Shown in pieces: positions 1-12,075 of a DNA stretch of 64,000 nt; the stretch's first letter is position 1, and the number at the start of each line of letters is the position of its first letter. Under the pieces are notes generated by a model. The model was not told where the DNA came from, searched no databases, and saw only the letters and a program-made list of their open reading frames with translations. A program made the translations under genes and the position numbers. The stretch comes from Streptomyces diastatochromogenes. Its GTDB lineage: Bacteria; Actinomycetota; Actinomycetes; Streptomycetales; Streptomycetaceae. The stretch lies in the NCBI GenBank assembly GCA_026913215.1, contig JAPTYK010000001.1, positions 6,820,001 through 6,884,000 on the forward strand. Reading direction: 5' to 3'.

Positions 1-360
1 GCCGCATCAGCTCCCTGGAGATGCAGGTGTACGAGGGGCTGCTGGACGAGATGATGCGCGAGATCGACGGCCTCCCGTACCGCAAGGCGCCCGACCTCAT
101 GGTCTACCTCAAGGCGGACTTCGAGACGGTGCTGCACCGCATCGGGCTGCGGGGCGCGATTTCGAGCAGGACGAGGCCCTCGTCGAGTACTACCGCACGC
201 TGTGGTCCGGCTACGACGACTGGGTGCACAAGCACTACTCGGCCAGCGAGGTCCTCGTCATCGACATGAACCGCACGGACGTCGTGAACAACCCCGAGGA
301 CGCGGCCCGCGTGGTGCGGGAGGTCAGGACACCCTGGCCGCCGCCAGGCGTCGCGCCTGA
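1..360 (+). CDS. deoxynucleoside kinase, 3' part (frameshifted)
   Basis: The C-terminal part of a dNK-family kinase, which phosphorylates deoxynucleosides for dNTP salvage in the cytoplasm. The 5' end lies outside the window. Visible are the helix around ISSLEMQVYEGLLDEMM and the lid region, which reads LRGRDFEQ once a G is restored near 157. The family tail (YYRTLWSGYDDWV, then EVLVIDMNRTD) follows in another frame. A second one-base slip near 328 is needed to reach the TGA at 358-360 after an Ala/Arg-rich tail. Two homopolymer indels explain the broken frame better than decay, because similarity continues across both. It is followed by a ~137-nt gap and then pntA. Confidence 0.8.
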
Positions 361-497
361 GCCGTCGGCGACGGCATCTCCCGCCCGGCCCTCCGGGGAA
401 GTCTCCCCGGGGGGTGATTGCGCGGCGCACCGCGACGGATGTCTGATCGGGTCGAGAGCACGTCGTTGACAGCCAGAGCAGCGAACGGAGAACACTC

Positions 498-2021
498 GTG
501 ATCGTCGGAGTCCTCAAGGAAGCGCGGGCGGGTGAGCACCGCGTCGCGGCCACGCCGGCCACCGTCGAACAGATCCGCAAGCTGGGGTACGAGGTGGTCG
601 TCGACTCGGGCGCGGGTGTCGCGGCGGGCTTCACCGACGGCGCCTACGAGGCAGCCGGCGCGACCGTCGGCGACGCGACGGCCACGGACGTGGTCCTCGG
701 GGTCGACGCCCCGAGCCCCGCGCAGCTGGACGGGGTGCGGCCGGAGGCGATGGTGATCGCCCTGTTCGCGCCGGCGTTCGACCCGGCGATGGTCGAGGCG
801 CTGGGCCGCCGGCCGTTCACGGCCCTTTCGATGGACGCCGTGCCGCGCATCAGCCGCGCGCAGTCGATGGACGTGCTGTCGTCGATGGCGAACATCGCGG
901 GCTACCGGGCCGTGGTCGAGGCGGCTCACACGTTCGGGCGGTTCTTCACCGGACAGGTGACGGCGGCGGGCAAGGTGGCACCGGCGAAGGTGCTGGTCGC
1001 GGGGCCGGCGTCGCGGGCCTGGCCGCGATCGGCGCGGCGGGCTCGCTCGGCGCGATCGTACGGGCGACCGACCCGCGGCCCGAGGTGGCCGACCAGGTCC
1101 GCTCGCTGGGCGGCGAGTACCTGTCGATCGAGTCCCCGAGGTGGAGGTCTCCAAGACCGGCTACGCCAAGGAGATGGGCGAGGACTACAAGGCCCGCGAG
1201 GCCGAGCTGTACGCCGCGCAGTGCCGTGAGGTCGACATCGTGATCACCACCGCGCTGATCCCCGGGCGCCCCGCGCCGACGCTGATCACCGCGGAGATGG
1301 TGGCGGGCATGAGGCCGGGCTCGGTGATCGTCGACATGGCGGCCGCCAACGGCGGCAACGTCGTCGGCACCGTGAAGGGCGAGAAGACCGTCACCGCCAA
1401 CGGCGTGACGATCATCGGCTACACCGACCTCGCCGGCCGGCTCCCGGCGCAGGCCTCGCAGCTGTACGGCACGAACCTGGTGAACCTGCTGAAGCTGATG
1501 ACGCCGGACAAGGACGGCCGTCTGGTCCTGGACTGGGACGACCCGGTGCAGCGCTCGATCACCGTCGTACGGGAGGGCCGGTCGGCGTGGCCGCCCCGCC
1601 GGTGCAGGTCTCCGCCGCCCCGACGCCCGCGACCGAGGTGGCCGGGACGAAGCCGTCGCCGGTGAAGGAGCCGATGACGGCGAAGCGGAAGTTCGGCGGC
1701 GTCGCCGTCGCCGCGCTGGCGCTGTTCCTCGCCGCCGGGTTCGCCCCGGCGGCGCTGCTGCCCCACGTGACGGTCTTCGTACTGGCGATCGTGATCGGCT
1801 ACTACGTGATCGGCCAGGTGCACCACGCCCTGCACACACCGCTGATGTCGGTGACGAACGCGATCTCCGGGATCATCGTCGTCGGCGCGCTGCTGCAGAT
1901 CGGGCACGCGAGCACGGCGATCACGGTGCTGTCGGCCGTGGCGGTCCTGCTGGCCAGTATCAACGTCTTCGGCGGCTTCGCGGTGACGCGTCGCATGCTC
2001 GCCATGTTCAACCGGAGCTGA
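498..2021 (+). CDS. pntA: NAD(P) transhydrogenase alpha subunit (frameshifted)
   Basis: Alpha subunit of the membrane transhydrogenase that couples proton influx to hydride transfer from NADH to NADP+. The GTG start (MIVGVLKEARAGEHRVAATP) has a GGAG seven bases upstream. The NAD-binding Rossmann domain is split near 1008; restoring one base gives the dinucleotide loop GAGVAGLAAIGAAGSLGA. Other slips lie near 1135 and 1573. After an Ala/Pro linker the last ~110 residues hold three or four membrane helices ending in RRMLAMFNRS, so this is the PntAA-PntAB fused form of about 508 residues. The stop is one base before pntB's ATG, so the pair is an operon. Confidence 0.93.
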
Positions 2022-2022
2022 C

Positions 2023-3440
2023 ATGACTGCGACCATCGCCGCTCAGGCGGCCTACCTCGTTGCCGCGCTGCTCTTCATCCTCGCGCTGGCAGGACTCTCC
2101 AAGCACGAGTCGGCCCGGCTCGGCAACGCCTTCGGCATGCTCGGCATGGCCGTCGCCCTCGTCGCGACGGTCGTGCTCGCGATCGACGGCGACATCAGCA
2201 CCGCGGGCCTGGGCCTGATGGCCGTCGCCATGCTGATCGGCGCGCTGATCGGGTTGCGGCGGGCGCGGGGCGTCGAGATGACCGGCATGCCCGAGCTGAT
2301 CGCGCTGCTGCACTCCTTCGTCGGTCTGGCGGCCGTCCTGGTCAGCTGGAACGGCTTCCTCGACGTCGAGCACGACCCCGAGGGCCACGAGGCCCGGTCC
2401 CTCGACGCGCTCGGCACCCTGGGCATCCACCACGCCGAGGTGTTCATCGGCCTGTTCATCGGCGCGGTGACCTTCACCGGCTCCATCGTCGCCTATCTGA
2501 AGCTGTCGGCGAAGATCAGCTCCAAGCCGCTGACGCTGCCGGGCAAGAACGCGCTGAACCTCGGCGCGCTGGCCCTGTTCCTCGCCCTCACCGTGTGGTT
2601 CGTGATCACCCCGGAGCTGTGGCTCCTGATCACCGTGACCGTTCTGGCGCTCGCCCTCGGCTGGCACCTGGTGGCCTCCATCGGCGGCGGCGACATGCCG
2701 GTCGTCGTCTCCATGCTCAACAGCTACTCCGGCTGGGCCGCCGCCGCGTCCGGCTTCCTCCTCGGCAACGACCTGCTGATCGTCACCGGCGCGCTCGTCG
2801 GCTCCTCCGGCGCCTACCTGTCGTACATCATGTGCAAGGCGATGAACCGCTCGTTCCTCTCCGTCATCGCCGGCGGCTTCGGCATCGAGGCGCCCTCCGG
2901 CTCGGACGTCGACTACGGCGAGCACCAGGAGATCACCGCCCAGGCCGCCGCCGAACTCCTCACCGCCGCCCGCTCCGTGGTCATCACCCCCGGCTACGGC
3001 ATGGCCGTCGCCCAGGCCCAGTACCCGGTCGCCGAGCTCACCTCCAAGCTGCGCGCGAAGGGCGTCGACGTGCGCTTCGGCATCCACCCGGTCGCGGGCC
3101 GCCTGCCCGGCCACATGAACGTCCTGCTGGCTGAGGCGAAGGTGCCGTACGACATCGTCCTGGAGATGGACGAGATCAACGACGACTTCGCCGACACCGA
3201 CGTCGTCCTCGTCATCGGCGCCAACGACACGGTCAACCCGGCCGGCGCCGAGGACCCTCCAGCCCGCTCGCCGGCATGCCGGTCCTCACGGTCTGGGAGG
3301 CCAACAAGGTCATCGTCTTCAAACGCTCGATGGCCTCCGGCTACGCGGGCGTGCAGAACCCGCTGTTCTTCCGCGAGAACACCGCCATGCTCTTCGGCGA
3401 CGCGAAGGCCCGGGTCGAGGACATCGTCGGCGCCCTCTGA
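2023..3440 (+). CDS. pntB: NAD(P) transhydrogenase beta subunit (frameshifted near the 3' end)
   Basis: Beta subunit of the proton-translocating transhydrogenase. It starts one base after the pntA stop (TGACATG). The N-terminal ~270 residues form a polytopic membrane domain, opening AAYLVAALLFILALAGLSKH. The cytoplasmic NADP-binding domain III follows, with the hallmark stretches ITPGYGMAVAQAQ, GIHPVAGRLPGHMNVLLAEA and VLVIGANDTVNPA. One base is missing near 3255. After correction the protein continues PLAGMPVLTVWEANKVIVFK and ends DAKARVEDIVGAL at 3438-3440, the usual family C terminus and length (~473 residues). It converges on the kinase locus across a 31-bp gap with no clear hairpin. Confidence 0.93.
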
Positions 3441-3471
3441 CCGGTCCTGCCCGCGGCCGTCGTCGTGACCG

Positions 3472-4948
3472 TCACCCGGCACACGCGTAGGTGAAGGCGG
3501 CCGCGGCTTCGAGCGGGCCGTGTCCGGGCGCAGGACCTGGAGGCGGGCGGTGCCGTGGAACCGCCCCGGACCGCGGACGGTCCAGCGGAGGTGCAGGGCC
3601 ACCTCGTGCTCGCCGCGGCAGGCCGTCCGGGTCAGCACCCGGACCGCTGACCGTCGCTGCGCAGCCAGCGGTACGTGAACGGGCCGGCGTGGCCGTCCGT
3701 CGTCACCACACCGGTCACGTCGGCGGTCCCGCCGCACGTCAACCGCTGCTGCGGGCCGTGACCTGGACCGCCGTCACCGCCGGGCCCTCCGTCGGACGCA
3801 GCAGCAGCCACAGCACGGCCGCCACCGCCACCAGCGCGGCGGTGGCGCCGAGCAGACTGGTCCGGCGCCGCCGTCGGCGGCGCACGGGGACGGGAGCGGA
3901 AGCGGGCGCGGGGCGGCCCACAGGCCGCGCAGGGCCTCCTCCTCGGAGGGCGGGACACCGGGGCCGAAACGCAGCACGATCTCGTCGTCGTCCCCGTCTC
4001 CACCGGACATGGGCGTGAGCGGCGTGGCGGGGTCGCTCCGGTGGCGCTTGCCGAGGACGGTGCGCTGCTCGTCCGAGGAGACGGGGGCGGAGGAGACGGG
4101 GAGACGACGGGGCTGGGGCTGGGGTGGGGCTGGGGCGTCCGCCACCGGTTCCGTCGCCTCGGGGGCGCCGACCCGTCAGTTCCGTCAGTTCCGTCAGTTC
4201 TGTCAGGGCGGTGGCGGCCGCCGCCCTCAGGGCCGTCCTGAGCAGGAAGTCCTGGGCAGTGCCGCGCGCGCCGAGGTGAGCGTCGTGCGGGCGGCGGCGA
4301 GGCCGTCGGCCCCGGCCGTGTCGGAGCAGCGGGCGAACAGGTCGGCCGCCGGGGTGCCGGGCGCCGCCCAGGCCGTGCCGAGGGTACGGGCGAGCGCCGC
4401 CCACGCCGCGACGTCGGCGTCCTGGAGGGAGGCCGTGGAGGTGTCGGCCCCGCCCAGCGCGGTGGCCAGCGCCGCCCCGATGAGCAGCGCGGTGCCGTCC
4501 GGGGCGAGGACCACGTGGTCGGGGGTGAGCGACCCGTGGGCGAGACCGGCCGTGTGGAGGGCGAGCAGCGTCTGCGCGGTCTCGTTGAGCACGCTCGCCG
4601 CGCTGCCCTCGTCGAGGCCGGGCGCGCCCGTGGCCAGCAGGTCGGAGACGGTACGGGCCGGCGGGCGCGCGACGACCAGCCACACGTCCCCGCCTCCTGC
4701 AGCAGGTCGACCGTGGCCGGTACGCCCGGCAGCCGCAGCTTCGCCACCGAGCGCACCGCCGCCGCGAGCTGCTCCCGCGCGCCGTTCGGCGCGAGCAGGA
4801 GCGGTGGACGCGCAGGGCGCCGAGGGCGGTTCCGCCGAGCCGGCGGCCCCCAGCGCGTACCAGGTGCCGAACCGGCCGTCCCGCGACCAGTCCGACAGCG
4901 GGCGCCCGGCGACCGAGGCGGGGGCCGGGGCGTCAGCGGTGTGCTCAT
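3472..4948 (-). CDS. membrane-anchored protein-kinase-like protein, probable pseudokinase (frameshifted)
   Basis: A kinase-fold protein downstream of, and codirectional with, a complete Ser/Thr kinase. The ATG (MSTPLTPRP) lies 26 bp past that gene's stop. The catalytic loop, canonically HRDxKPxN, reads HGSLTPDHVVLAPDG, so the catalytic Asp is Ser. The DFG position reads LLIGAAL, and no VAIK lysine is obvious. I therefore infer little or no phosphotransfer. A Thr/Leu/Glu repeat (LTELTELTEL), an acidic stretch (SGGDGDDDEIVLRFGPG) and one membrane helix (TSLLGATAALVAVAAVLWLLL) precede a Cys-containing outer domain ending near TYACAG. At least five frame slips (about 4850, 4690, 4245, 3920, 3735) make exact residue numbers uncertain. 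Confidence 0.68.
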
Positions 4949-4974
4949 CGGGCCTCGTTCTCCTGGGTGGTGGT

Positions 4975-6599
<1,625 letters not shown>

Positions 6600-6658
6600 G
6601 CCGTCCCTCCAGGGGCGCGCCGTCCACGGCCGCCCCGTCCGCCGGGCGCGCCCGGCCG

Positions 6659-8371
6659 TCACCACGCCGCGCGGCGCCGCTTCACCACCCGCACCAGCCA
6701 CCGCACCGGCGCCGCCCACACCGGGAACGCCACCAGGGCCACGACCACGGCCACGATCACCGTGTCCCACGGCCCGGCCACCCGCCCTCCAGCCACTCCC
6801 CGAGCCGGGACCGCCAGGCCAGCAGGGCCAGGACCAGGAAGCCGTACGTCCCGACGACCACGGCCAGGCCGTACGCCGCCATGCCCGCCTGCCGGGGCCC
6901 GGGTCGGCGGCCCGCCCGCAGGTCCCGCCACAGCCCCGTACGGAAGTACGCGCTCGCCTCCTCGCGCAGCCGCGCACGCGCAGCGTCGGTGAGCGCCTGG
7001 TAACCGTCCAGCGGCATCAGCGGGTTGAAGTTGTAGAGGGTGTTCAGATACAGCCCGAAGGCCAGGTGGAACAGCACGGCCGAGACCGGCCCCACCGGCA
7101 GGAAGGCCGCGCCCACGGCGCACCAGCCCGCCAGGGCGGCCGTCGACACGGGCCCGGACAGCGCGACCACGACCCGCGACCAGCGGGTGCCGAACCACAT
7201 GTCGCTCGTGTCCACGAACGCGAACGGCATCCCCATCATCAGCAGGAAGCCGCCCCGCCGGACCCTCCGGCCGTACGACTTCACCGCCAGGGCGTGCGCC
7301 AGTTCGTGCGCCACGAGCGCCGAGACGTAACCGGCGGCCAGCGCGACCGGGCCCCAGACGCCGGACCCGCCGAAGTCGAGGAGGTGCTGCCGGCCCTGCG
7401 CCACCGCGAAGAACACCACCAGACCGCCGAGCAGCGACAGCCAGACCAGCGCCACTCCGGTACGGGTGAAGAACCGCCAGCCGCCTCCCGCGTACAACCG
7501 GGTCACCGCCCCGTCGAGGCCCGGCACGGACACCTCCAACCTCAGCAGCGCCCGGTACACCGCCCGCCCCACCCGGCGCGGCCCGGACACCGCCTTCTCC
7601 TCCCGCTGCCCCGGCATGCCGCGCAGCAGCCCGGCGCCCGCGAACGCCGCCAGCGCGGCTCGATCCGCGGCAGCGCGAGCTCGCCGAAGCGCTCCGCGTA
7701 CGCGAAGAGCAGGTCCCGCACGGTGACGTCGCCGTCGAGGGCGTTCCACAGGAACACCTCGCGCTCGTCGAGCCGCAGGTACTTCCCGGTCCGCGTGCTG
7801 CTCAGCACCCAGTACGGCTCCGCGCGGCCGCTCGTGGGCACCTGCTTGAGCGCCCACCCGCCGCGGCGGCGCGGCCGTGCGGTGAGCGGGCCCGCGCCTC
7901 CGGCGCGTCCGGCTCCGGGTCCGCGCCGGACGGCAGCTCGGTGAGCCGGGTGCCGACCAGGACGGTCCGGGAACCGATCCGCGCGTCCCGCGGCTGCTCG
8001 AAGACCATCCGCACGTCGCCCACGGACAGTTCGGCACCGTCGTCCAGGCGTGCCGCACCACCGTGCAGGGGCACCCCGGCGACGGCCGTGCCGTTGAACG
8101 AGTCCAGGTCCTCGACCCGGAAGCCCGACGCGTCCCGGACGACACGGGCGTGACGGCGCGACACGCTGCCGTCCGCGAGGACGACGTCGTTGTCCGCGCC
8201 CCGGCCCAGCGTCGTGACCTCGCCGGTCAGCGGGACGAGGAGGCCCGGTCGTCGAGGCCGCGCAGCCGGGGCGCGGCGAACGCCGCCGGGCCGCGCCGCG
8301 GCGCGGGTGCCGCAGCGCAGGCAGTACGGGAAGTCGCGCCGCACGTGCACGCGACAGGCATGGCAGAGCAT
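6659..8371 (-). CDS. zinc-ribbon/FHA/PqqD-like/M50 membrane metalloprotease fusion (frameshifted)
   Basis: A multidomain protein starting MLCHACRVHVRRDFPYCLRC, a four-Cys zinc ribbon. An FHA domain follows (LGRGADNDVVLADGSVSRRH, then DLDSFNGTAVAGVPL); FHA domains bind phosphothreonine. Next is a PqqD/RRE-like segment (GKYLRLDEREVFLWNALDG, DVTVRDLLFAY), then a polytopic peptidase M50/site-2-protease-like domain with HELAHA (zinc and catalytic residues) and LYNFNPLMPLDGYQ. The C terminus is membrane-embedded and ends VRWLVRVVKRRRAAW. Frame slips lie near 7870, 7660 and 6785. The domain string resembles RiPP-associated 'peptide zinc metalloprotease' proteins. Wedged between a kinase gene and a Gly-rich repeat protein gene, it may read phosphorylation and act on that neighbour (inference). 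Confidence 0.78.
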
Positions 8372-8389
8372 GGTCGTCGGCCCGGCGCC

Positions 8390-9901
8390 TCAGGAACCGG
8401 CGCCGAAGGAACCGCCCGACAGACCGCCGAGCGCGTCGCGCCCCGGTCCGGCGGTGCGCAGACGACCGTCACCGAGCCGGTCGAGCCTGGGGCGCGCCGG
8501 CCCGCTGCGGGCACCGTCGGAGTCGGGACCGGAAGCCCCGTCGCGCCCGCCGCCCCGCTGGGCCGCCGGCCGTTCTCACCGCTGCCGCCGTCGCCCTCTC
8601 CGTCACCGCCGCCTCCTCCGCCGGTGCCGCCCGCACCGGGTCGGCGCCCGTTCTCGCTGCTGCTGCCTTCACCGCCCCCGCCGCCGTCGCCGCCCCCATC
8701 GCCTCCGCCGGTGCCGCCGGAGCCGGGCCGTCGGCCGTTCTCGCTGCTGCTGCCCTCTCCGCCACCACCGTCGCCGCCGCCGTCTCCACCTCCTCCGCCG
8801 GTGCCTCCGCCGCCGGGCCGACGGCCGTTCTCGCTGCTGCCGCCGTCCCCGCCCCCACCGTCGCCGCCGCCTTCGCCCCTCCGCCTCCGGAGCCGCCACC
8901 GGGCCGACGGCCGTTCTCGCTGCTGCCGCCGTCACCCCCGCCGTCCCCGCCGCCGTCCCTCCGCCGGTGCCTCCGGAGCCGGGCCGTCGGCCGTTCTCGC
9001 TGCTGCTGCCGTCTCCGCCCCCGCCGCCGGATTCGCCTCCGCCGCCTTCGCCGCCCCTGGAGCCGCCGTCGTCGCCGTCCGCGTAGACGCCGCCGTGTCC
9101 GAAGCCCTCGGGACCGCCGCCGTGGCCACCGAACTCTCCGCCGAACCCGCCGCCGTGACCGCCTTCGAACCCTCCGCCGAGCCCTCCGCCGAGTCCACCG
9201 CCGTGGCCGCCCTCGAACCCGTCCCCGGCACCACCGCCGAACCCGTCGCCGAACCCTTCGCCGAACCCGCCCCCGCCTCCGAGACCGTCGCCGAAGCCGC
9301 CGTCGTGGCCGCCGAGCCCGGCCTCGCCGAAGCCCGTGTCGCCGTCACCGAAAGAGCCGAAGTCCCCGAGGCCTCCGGTATCCCCGAAGCCTTCAGCGTC
9401 CCCGAGGCCTCCGGCGTCCCCGAAGCTCCCGGCGTCCCCGAAGCCGCCGAAGTCGCCGGCATCGCCCCAGCCACTGGCGTCTCCCAGCCCGCCGAGGTCG
9501 CCGAGGAGGGAGCCGTCGGCGACGGGCGTGTCGGCGAGGGAGCCGCCGATCAGACCGGCCGGGTCGGAAGCCGTCGCGTCGAGAGGGGCGGACAGGTCAG
9601 GGGAGTGGCCCAGGGCCTCCGCCGTGTCCTGCGGGGCGGTGTCGACGGGCGCGTCGTGGGCGGCCAGGGCGTGGGCCGCGTTGCCGAAGAAAAGAGACGA
9701 CTTGGACAGCCGGGCGTCGAGGGTGGACGGTCCCTCGGCCGTACCGGAGTCGACGCGGAGCCGGCGCAGCTCGGTGACCTGCTCGGGGGTCAGGCCGAGC
9801 CGGCGTGCCACCTCGTCGGGGTCGCCGTCGAGGTGCTCGGCGAACGCGGGATCGACCGCGAGACGGGTCATGGCATCGCGAAAGGCGTCGTTGTCGGTCA
9901 T
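8390..9901 (-). CDS. glycine-rich repeat protein with leader-like N terminus (frameshifted)
   Basis: No family recognised with certainty. The ATG opens a ~50-residue helical, acidic segment (MTDNDAFRDAMTRLAVDPAF, then GDPDEVARRLGLTPEQVTEL) of the 'LxxDPxxVAxxLGLT' kind seen in LigA/Nif11-like RiPP leaders. About 100 residues of Ala/Asp/Ser-rich sequence follow. Then come ~150 residues of Gly/Asp/Phe repeats (GFGDAGSFGDAGGLGDAEGF) and six C-terminal copies of an S(S/G)ENGRRPG element separated by Gly runs. The tail is RDALGGLSGGSFGAGS. No membrane helix or classical signal peptide is visible. Frame slips near 8530 and within 8880-8990 probably come from the GC-rich repeats. It is the first gene of the kinase/FHA/M50 operon and could be the substrate of that system. 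Confidence 0.65.
8564..8998 (-). repeat. six-copy ENGRRPG-encoding repeat
   Basis: Six imperfect direct copies of a 14-base + strand core close to CGTCGGCCGTTCTC, followed by GCTGCTGC-type sequence. They begin at 8564, 8642, 8729, 8819, 8905 and 8985, a spacing of 78-90 bp. Read on the minus strand, each copy encodes S-S/G-E-N-G-R-R-P between glycine-rich linkers. Most spacings are multiples of three; 86 and 80 suggest single-base sequencing indels. Confidence 0.85.
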
Positions 9902-10175
9902 GGCCTCACGTCCTCCGTCGGTACGCGTGCGCGCACGGTGCTTCCGGCGGGAAGTGGAGGGTCCCCCTGGTCGGCGGCATGGATGCCTTTCCGGCCATCC
10001 CAACCGATGCCTACACGGAACCTTATAGAGGCTTTCGACCGCCTGGCGCAAGGGTTCAGGAGGGGACGAAACCGTCTTTCGGGGGCTGTCCCGGCAAACG
10101 GGTTTCGGCCAGTCTTTGTTCTCCGCTCCACCCCGGTCGGGGAGGGGGGTAGCCGTGGGGGAGGAGGGGCGAAAC
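9902..10175. other. divergent intergenic region
   Basis: Spacer between the minus-strand Gly-rich gene and the plus-strand lectin gene. Together with the promoter element at 10176-10222 it makes up ~380 bp without a gene. No protein-like reading frame, tRNA or strong hairpin was seen. It presumably holds the promoter of the 3472-9901 operon; the AT-richer stretch near 10020 (CCTTATAGAGG) is a weak candidate. Confidence 0.4.
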
Positions 10176-10222
10176 CCGGAACGTTCCGGATGCCTCGGGC
10201 CGGGCGCCCCTGGCTACCTTGC
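10176..10222 (+). promoter_or_regulatory. promoter-like element, copy A
   Basis: A perfect 14-bp palindrome CCGGAACGTTCCGG (10176-10189) is followed 21 bases later by TGGCTACCTTGC (10211-10222), about 60 bases before the lectin start. The same arrangement with identical spacing lies upstream of the transglycosylase gene (14213-14259, minus strand). The conserved distance suggests a shared promoter (-35/-10 of an alternative sigma factor) or a promoter plus operator. The sigma class is not assigned. Confidence 0.55.
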
Positions 10223-10281
10223 GGGTCGCCGACGGCGGACCACGCCGTCGCGCACACGACTCGAGTCGAGGAAGAGGTCTC

Positions 10282-10765
10282 GTGCGCAGAACGCGAACTT
10301 CCCTGCTGGGGCGCTCGTCGCGCTCACGTCCCTGACCGCGGCGCCCGGTGCCTTCGCCGGTGAGGCGGGCGCCCCGGGGCGCGGCCGGTCGCCGCGATCG
10401 CGGAGGACGCCGTGCAGTCCTTCGAGAACCAGGCCACGCACCGCTGTATCGACGACACGGCCAACGGATTCCGCACCTGGGGCTGCAACGGCACCAACGC
10501 CCAGAAGTGGTCCGTGCACGTGTGGGCCGACGGCACCCGCCAGCTGAGGAACGTGAACACCGGGCGCTGCGTGGAGGACACCGACAACGGGTTCCGGACC
10601 GTGTACTGCAACTCGAACGCCGAGCAGAGCTGGTGGACCAAGGTGTGGGGCGACGGCACCGTCCGCTTCCAGAACCAGGTCACCGGCCGCTGCATCGACG
10701 ACAGCGACGCCTATGGATTCCGCACCTTCGCGTGCAACGACACCGCGTTCCAGAGCTGGTTCTGA
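10282..10765 (+). CDS. secreted ricin-type beta-trefoil lectin-domain protein (frameshifted)
   Basis: Small secreted carbohydrate-binding protein of about 160 residues. The GTG start (MRRTRTSLLG) has GGAAGAGG upstream. After one base is restored near 10313 the signal peptide runs ALVALTSLTAAPGAFAGEAG; a second slip lies near 10385. The mature part is essentially one beta-trefoil made of three repeats, each with a Cys pair and the QxW hallmark: NAQKWSVH, AEQSWWTK and FQSWF at the end. Repeats start NQATHRCIDD, NTGRCVEDTD and NQVTGRCIDDSD. No catalytic domain is attached. The next gene begins 16 bp downstream, probably in the same transcript. Confidence 0.82.
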
Positions 10766-10781
10766 CATGGAGGACCGAGAG

Positions 10782-11987
10782 ATGACGAACCCGTCCCAGC
10801 CCGGCCCCGTGCCCAGCAGGCGGACCGCGCTGAAGGCCGGCATGGGCTTCGCGGTGGGCGCGGGCCTGTCCGTGGCCGCGCCCGGCACCGCGTCCGCGGC
10901 ACCGCGCGGCGCCCTGCTGGCGGGCAGGTCGGCACCCGCTGTGCGAGCAGCCCGGGGACTCGGCGAGCGCGCACGGGCTGGTCTCGGGCGACCTGGGCAT
11001 CCTGTACTACCGGGAGCACGACGGCACGTGGGGCTACGTCTTCGGCGACAGCTGGACGGGGGCCCGGCAGACCGGTGACTGGATCGGCTCCCCGGTGATG
11101 CTGAACCAGGCGAGCTTCGACAGCTCGGGCCGGACGCCGATCTCCTTCACCTGGGCGATGCCCTCGGGCGGCGCGGCCGAGCAGCTCTTCGACTACTGGC
11201 ACAACGCGGACAACGGCTACGGCGACACCGAGGTCTCCCGGATCCCCAACGACTGCATCGAGTTCGGCGGCCGCACCTACATCCAGTACACCTCGGTGTT
11301 CACCTGGGACCCGCCGCCCGGCTGGGACGGGTCGCTGATGTCCGGCGTGGCCTACTCCGACGACCACGGCGTGACCTGGCACGACTACCCGTACCACTGG
11401 CCCGGCGACCGCCTCGGCGCCAACCAGAGCATGTACGGCATGTGGTCGTTCGCGGGCATCGACAACGGCTACCTGTACATCTTCTCCAAGCGCTGGAACG
11501 GCGGGCACAAGAACACGGCGGACGGTGGCGCGATCCAGCTGTTCCGGATCTCGCCGGACGAGTTCCGGGCCGGGAACTTCGGGGCGCAGGAGAACTGGGC
11601 CTATCTGAACGGCCGCTGGCAGTGGACCAGGGACGTCGGGCCCTCGGTCATCCTCTCCGGCAACAACATCGGCGAGTTCTCCGTGAAGCGCGTCGGCGGC
11701 ACGTACTGCATGAGCTACTTCGACGTGACGGACTACTCGATCTGCACCCGCACCGCCTCCCGGCCCGACGCCGTCTGGTCGGCCCCCAAGGTGCAGATCG
11801 TCGGGAACAGCTCCTGGCCGGTCAGCCACTGGGGCAAGCCCCAGATGCCCTTCCTCTACGGCGGATACATCCACCCGGGCAGCGCCGGTCCGACCTCCTG
11901 ACCCTGATCGTCTCGCAGTGGTCCTCGGACGCCAACCGCCAGACCACCGCCTACCGCGTCCTCCAGTACGACGGCATCAACCCGTGA
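10782..11987 (+). CDS. Tat-exported DUF4185-type protein (frameshifted)
   Basis: Exported protein of ~400 residues with a twin-arginine signal (VPSRRTALKAGMGFAVGAG, then APGTASAAP). I chose the ATG at 10782 because GGAGG sits eight bases upstream; an in-frame ATG at 10767 is less likely. The body matches DUF4185-like five-bladed propeller sequences: GDLGILYYREHDGTWGYVFG, DSWTG, SGVAYSDDHGVTW, FSVKRVGGTYCMSYFDVTD and a C terminus ending YRVLQYDGINP. Function unknown; such proteins often accompany secreted glycan-active enzymes. Frame slips lie near 10935 and 11888. A strong hairpin follows. Confidence 0.78.
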
Positions 11988-12017
11988 CCCCCGCACGCGG
12001 AACCCGGACCTGACACA

Positions 12018-12046
12018 GGCGCGGCCCCGAACACCGGGGCCGCGCC
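12018..12046. terminator. bidirectional hairpin terminator
   Basis: A perfect 11-bp inverted repeat (GGCGCGGCCCC / GGGGCCGCGCC) with a 7-nt loop lies 30 bases after the DUF4185 stop and 30 bases before the convergent NlpC/P60 gene stop. Its position suits termination from both sides. Confidence 0.8.
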
Positions 12047-12075
12047 GTCGCGTTGCCGTGCTGCCGTGCCGTGCG

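Noticed and set aside
2008..3114. Long minus-strand open frame opposite pntB
   Set aside because: It is antisense to a conserved gene; its His/Asp/Glu/Arg-rich composition is what a GC-rich coding strand gives when read in reverse.
8563..9000. Proline-rich plus-strand protein and possible CRISPR-like array
   Set aside because: The repeats are coding repeats of the minus-strand Gly-rich protein; spacers are not unique 30-40-base sequences and no cas genes are near.
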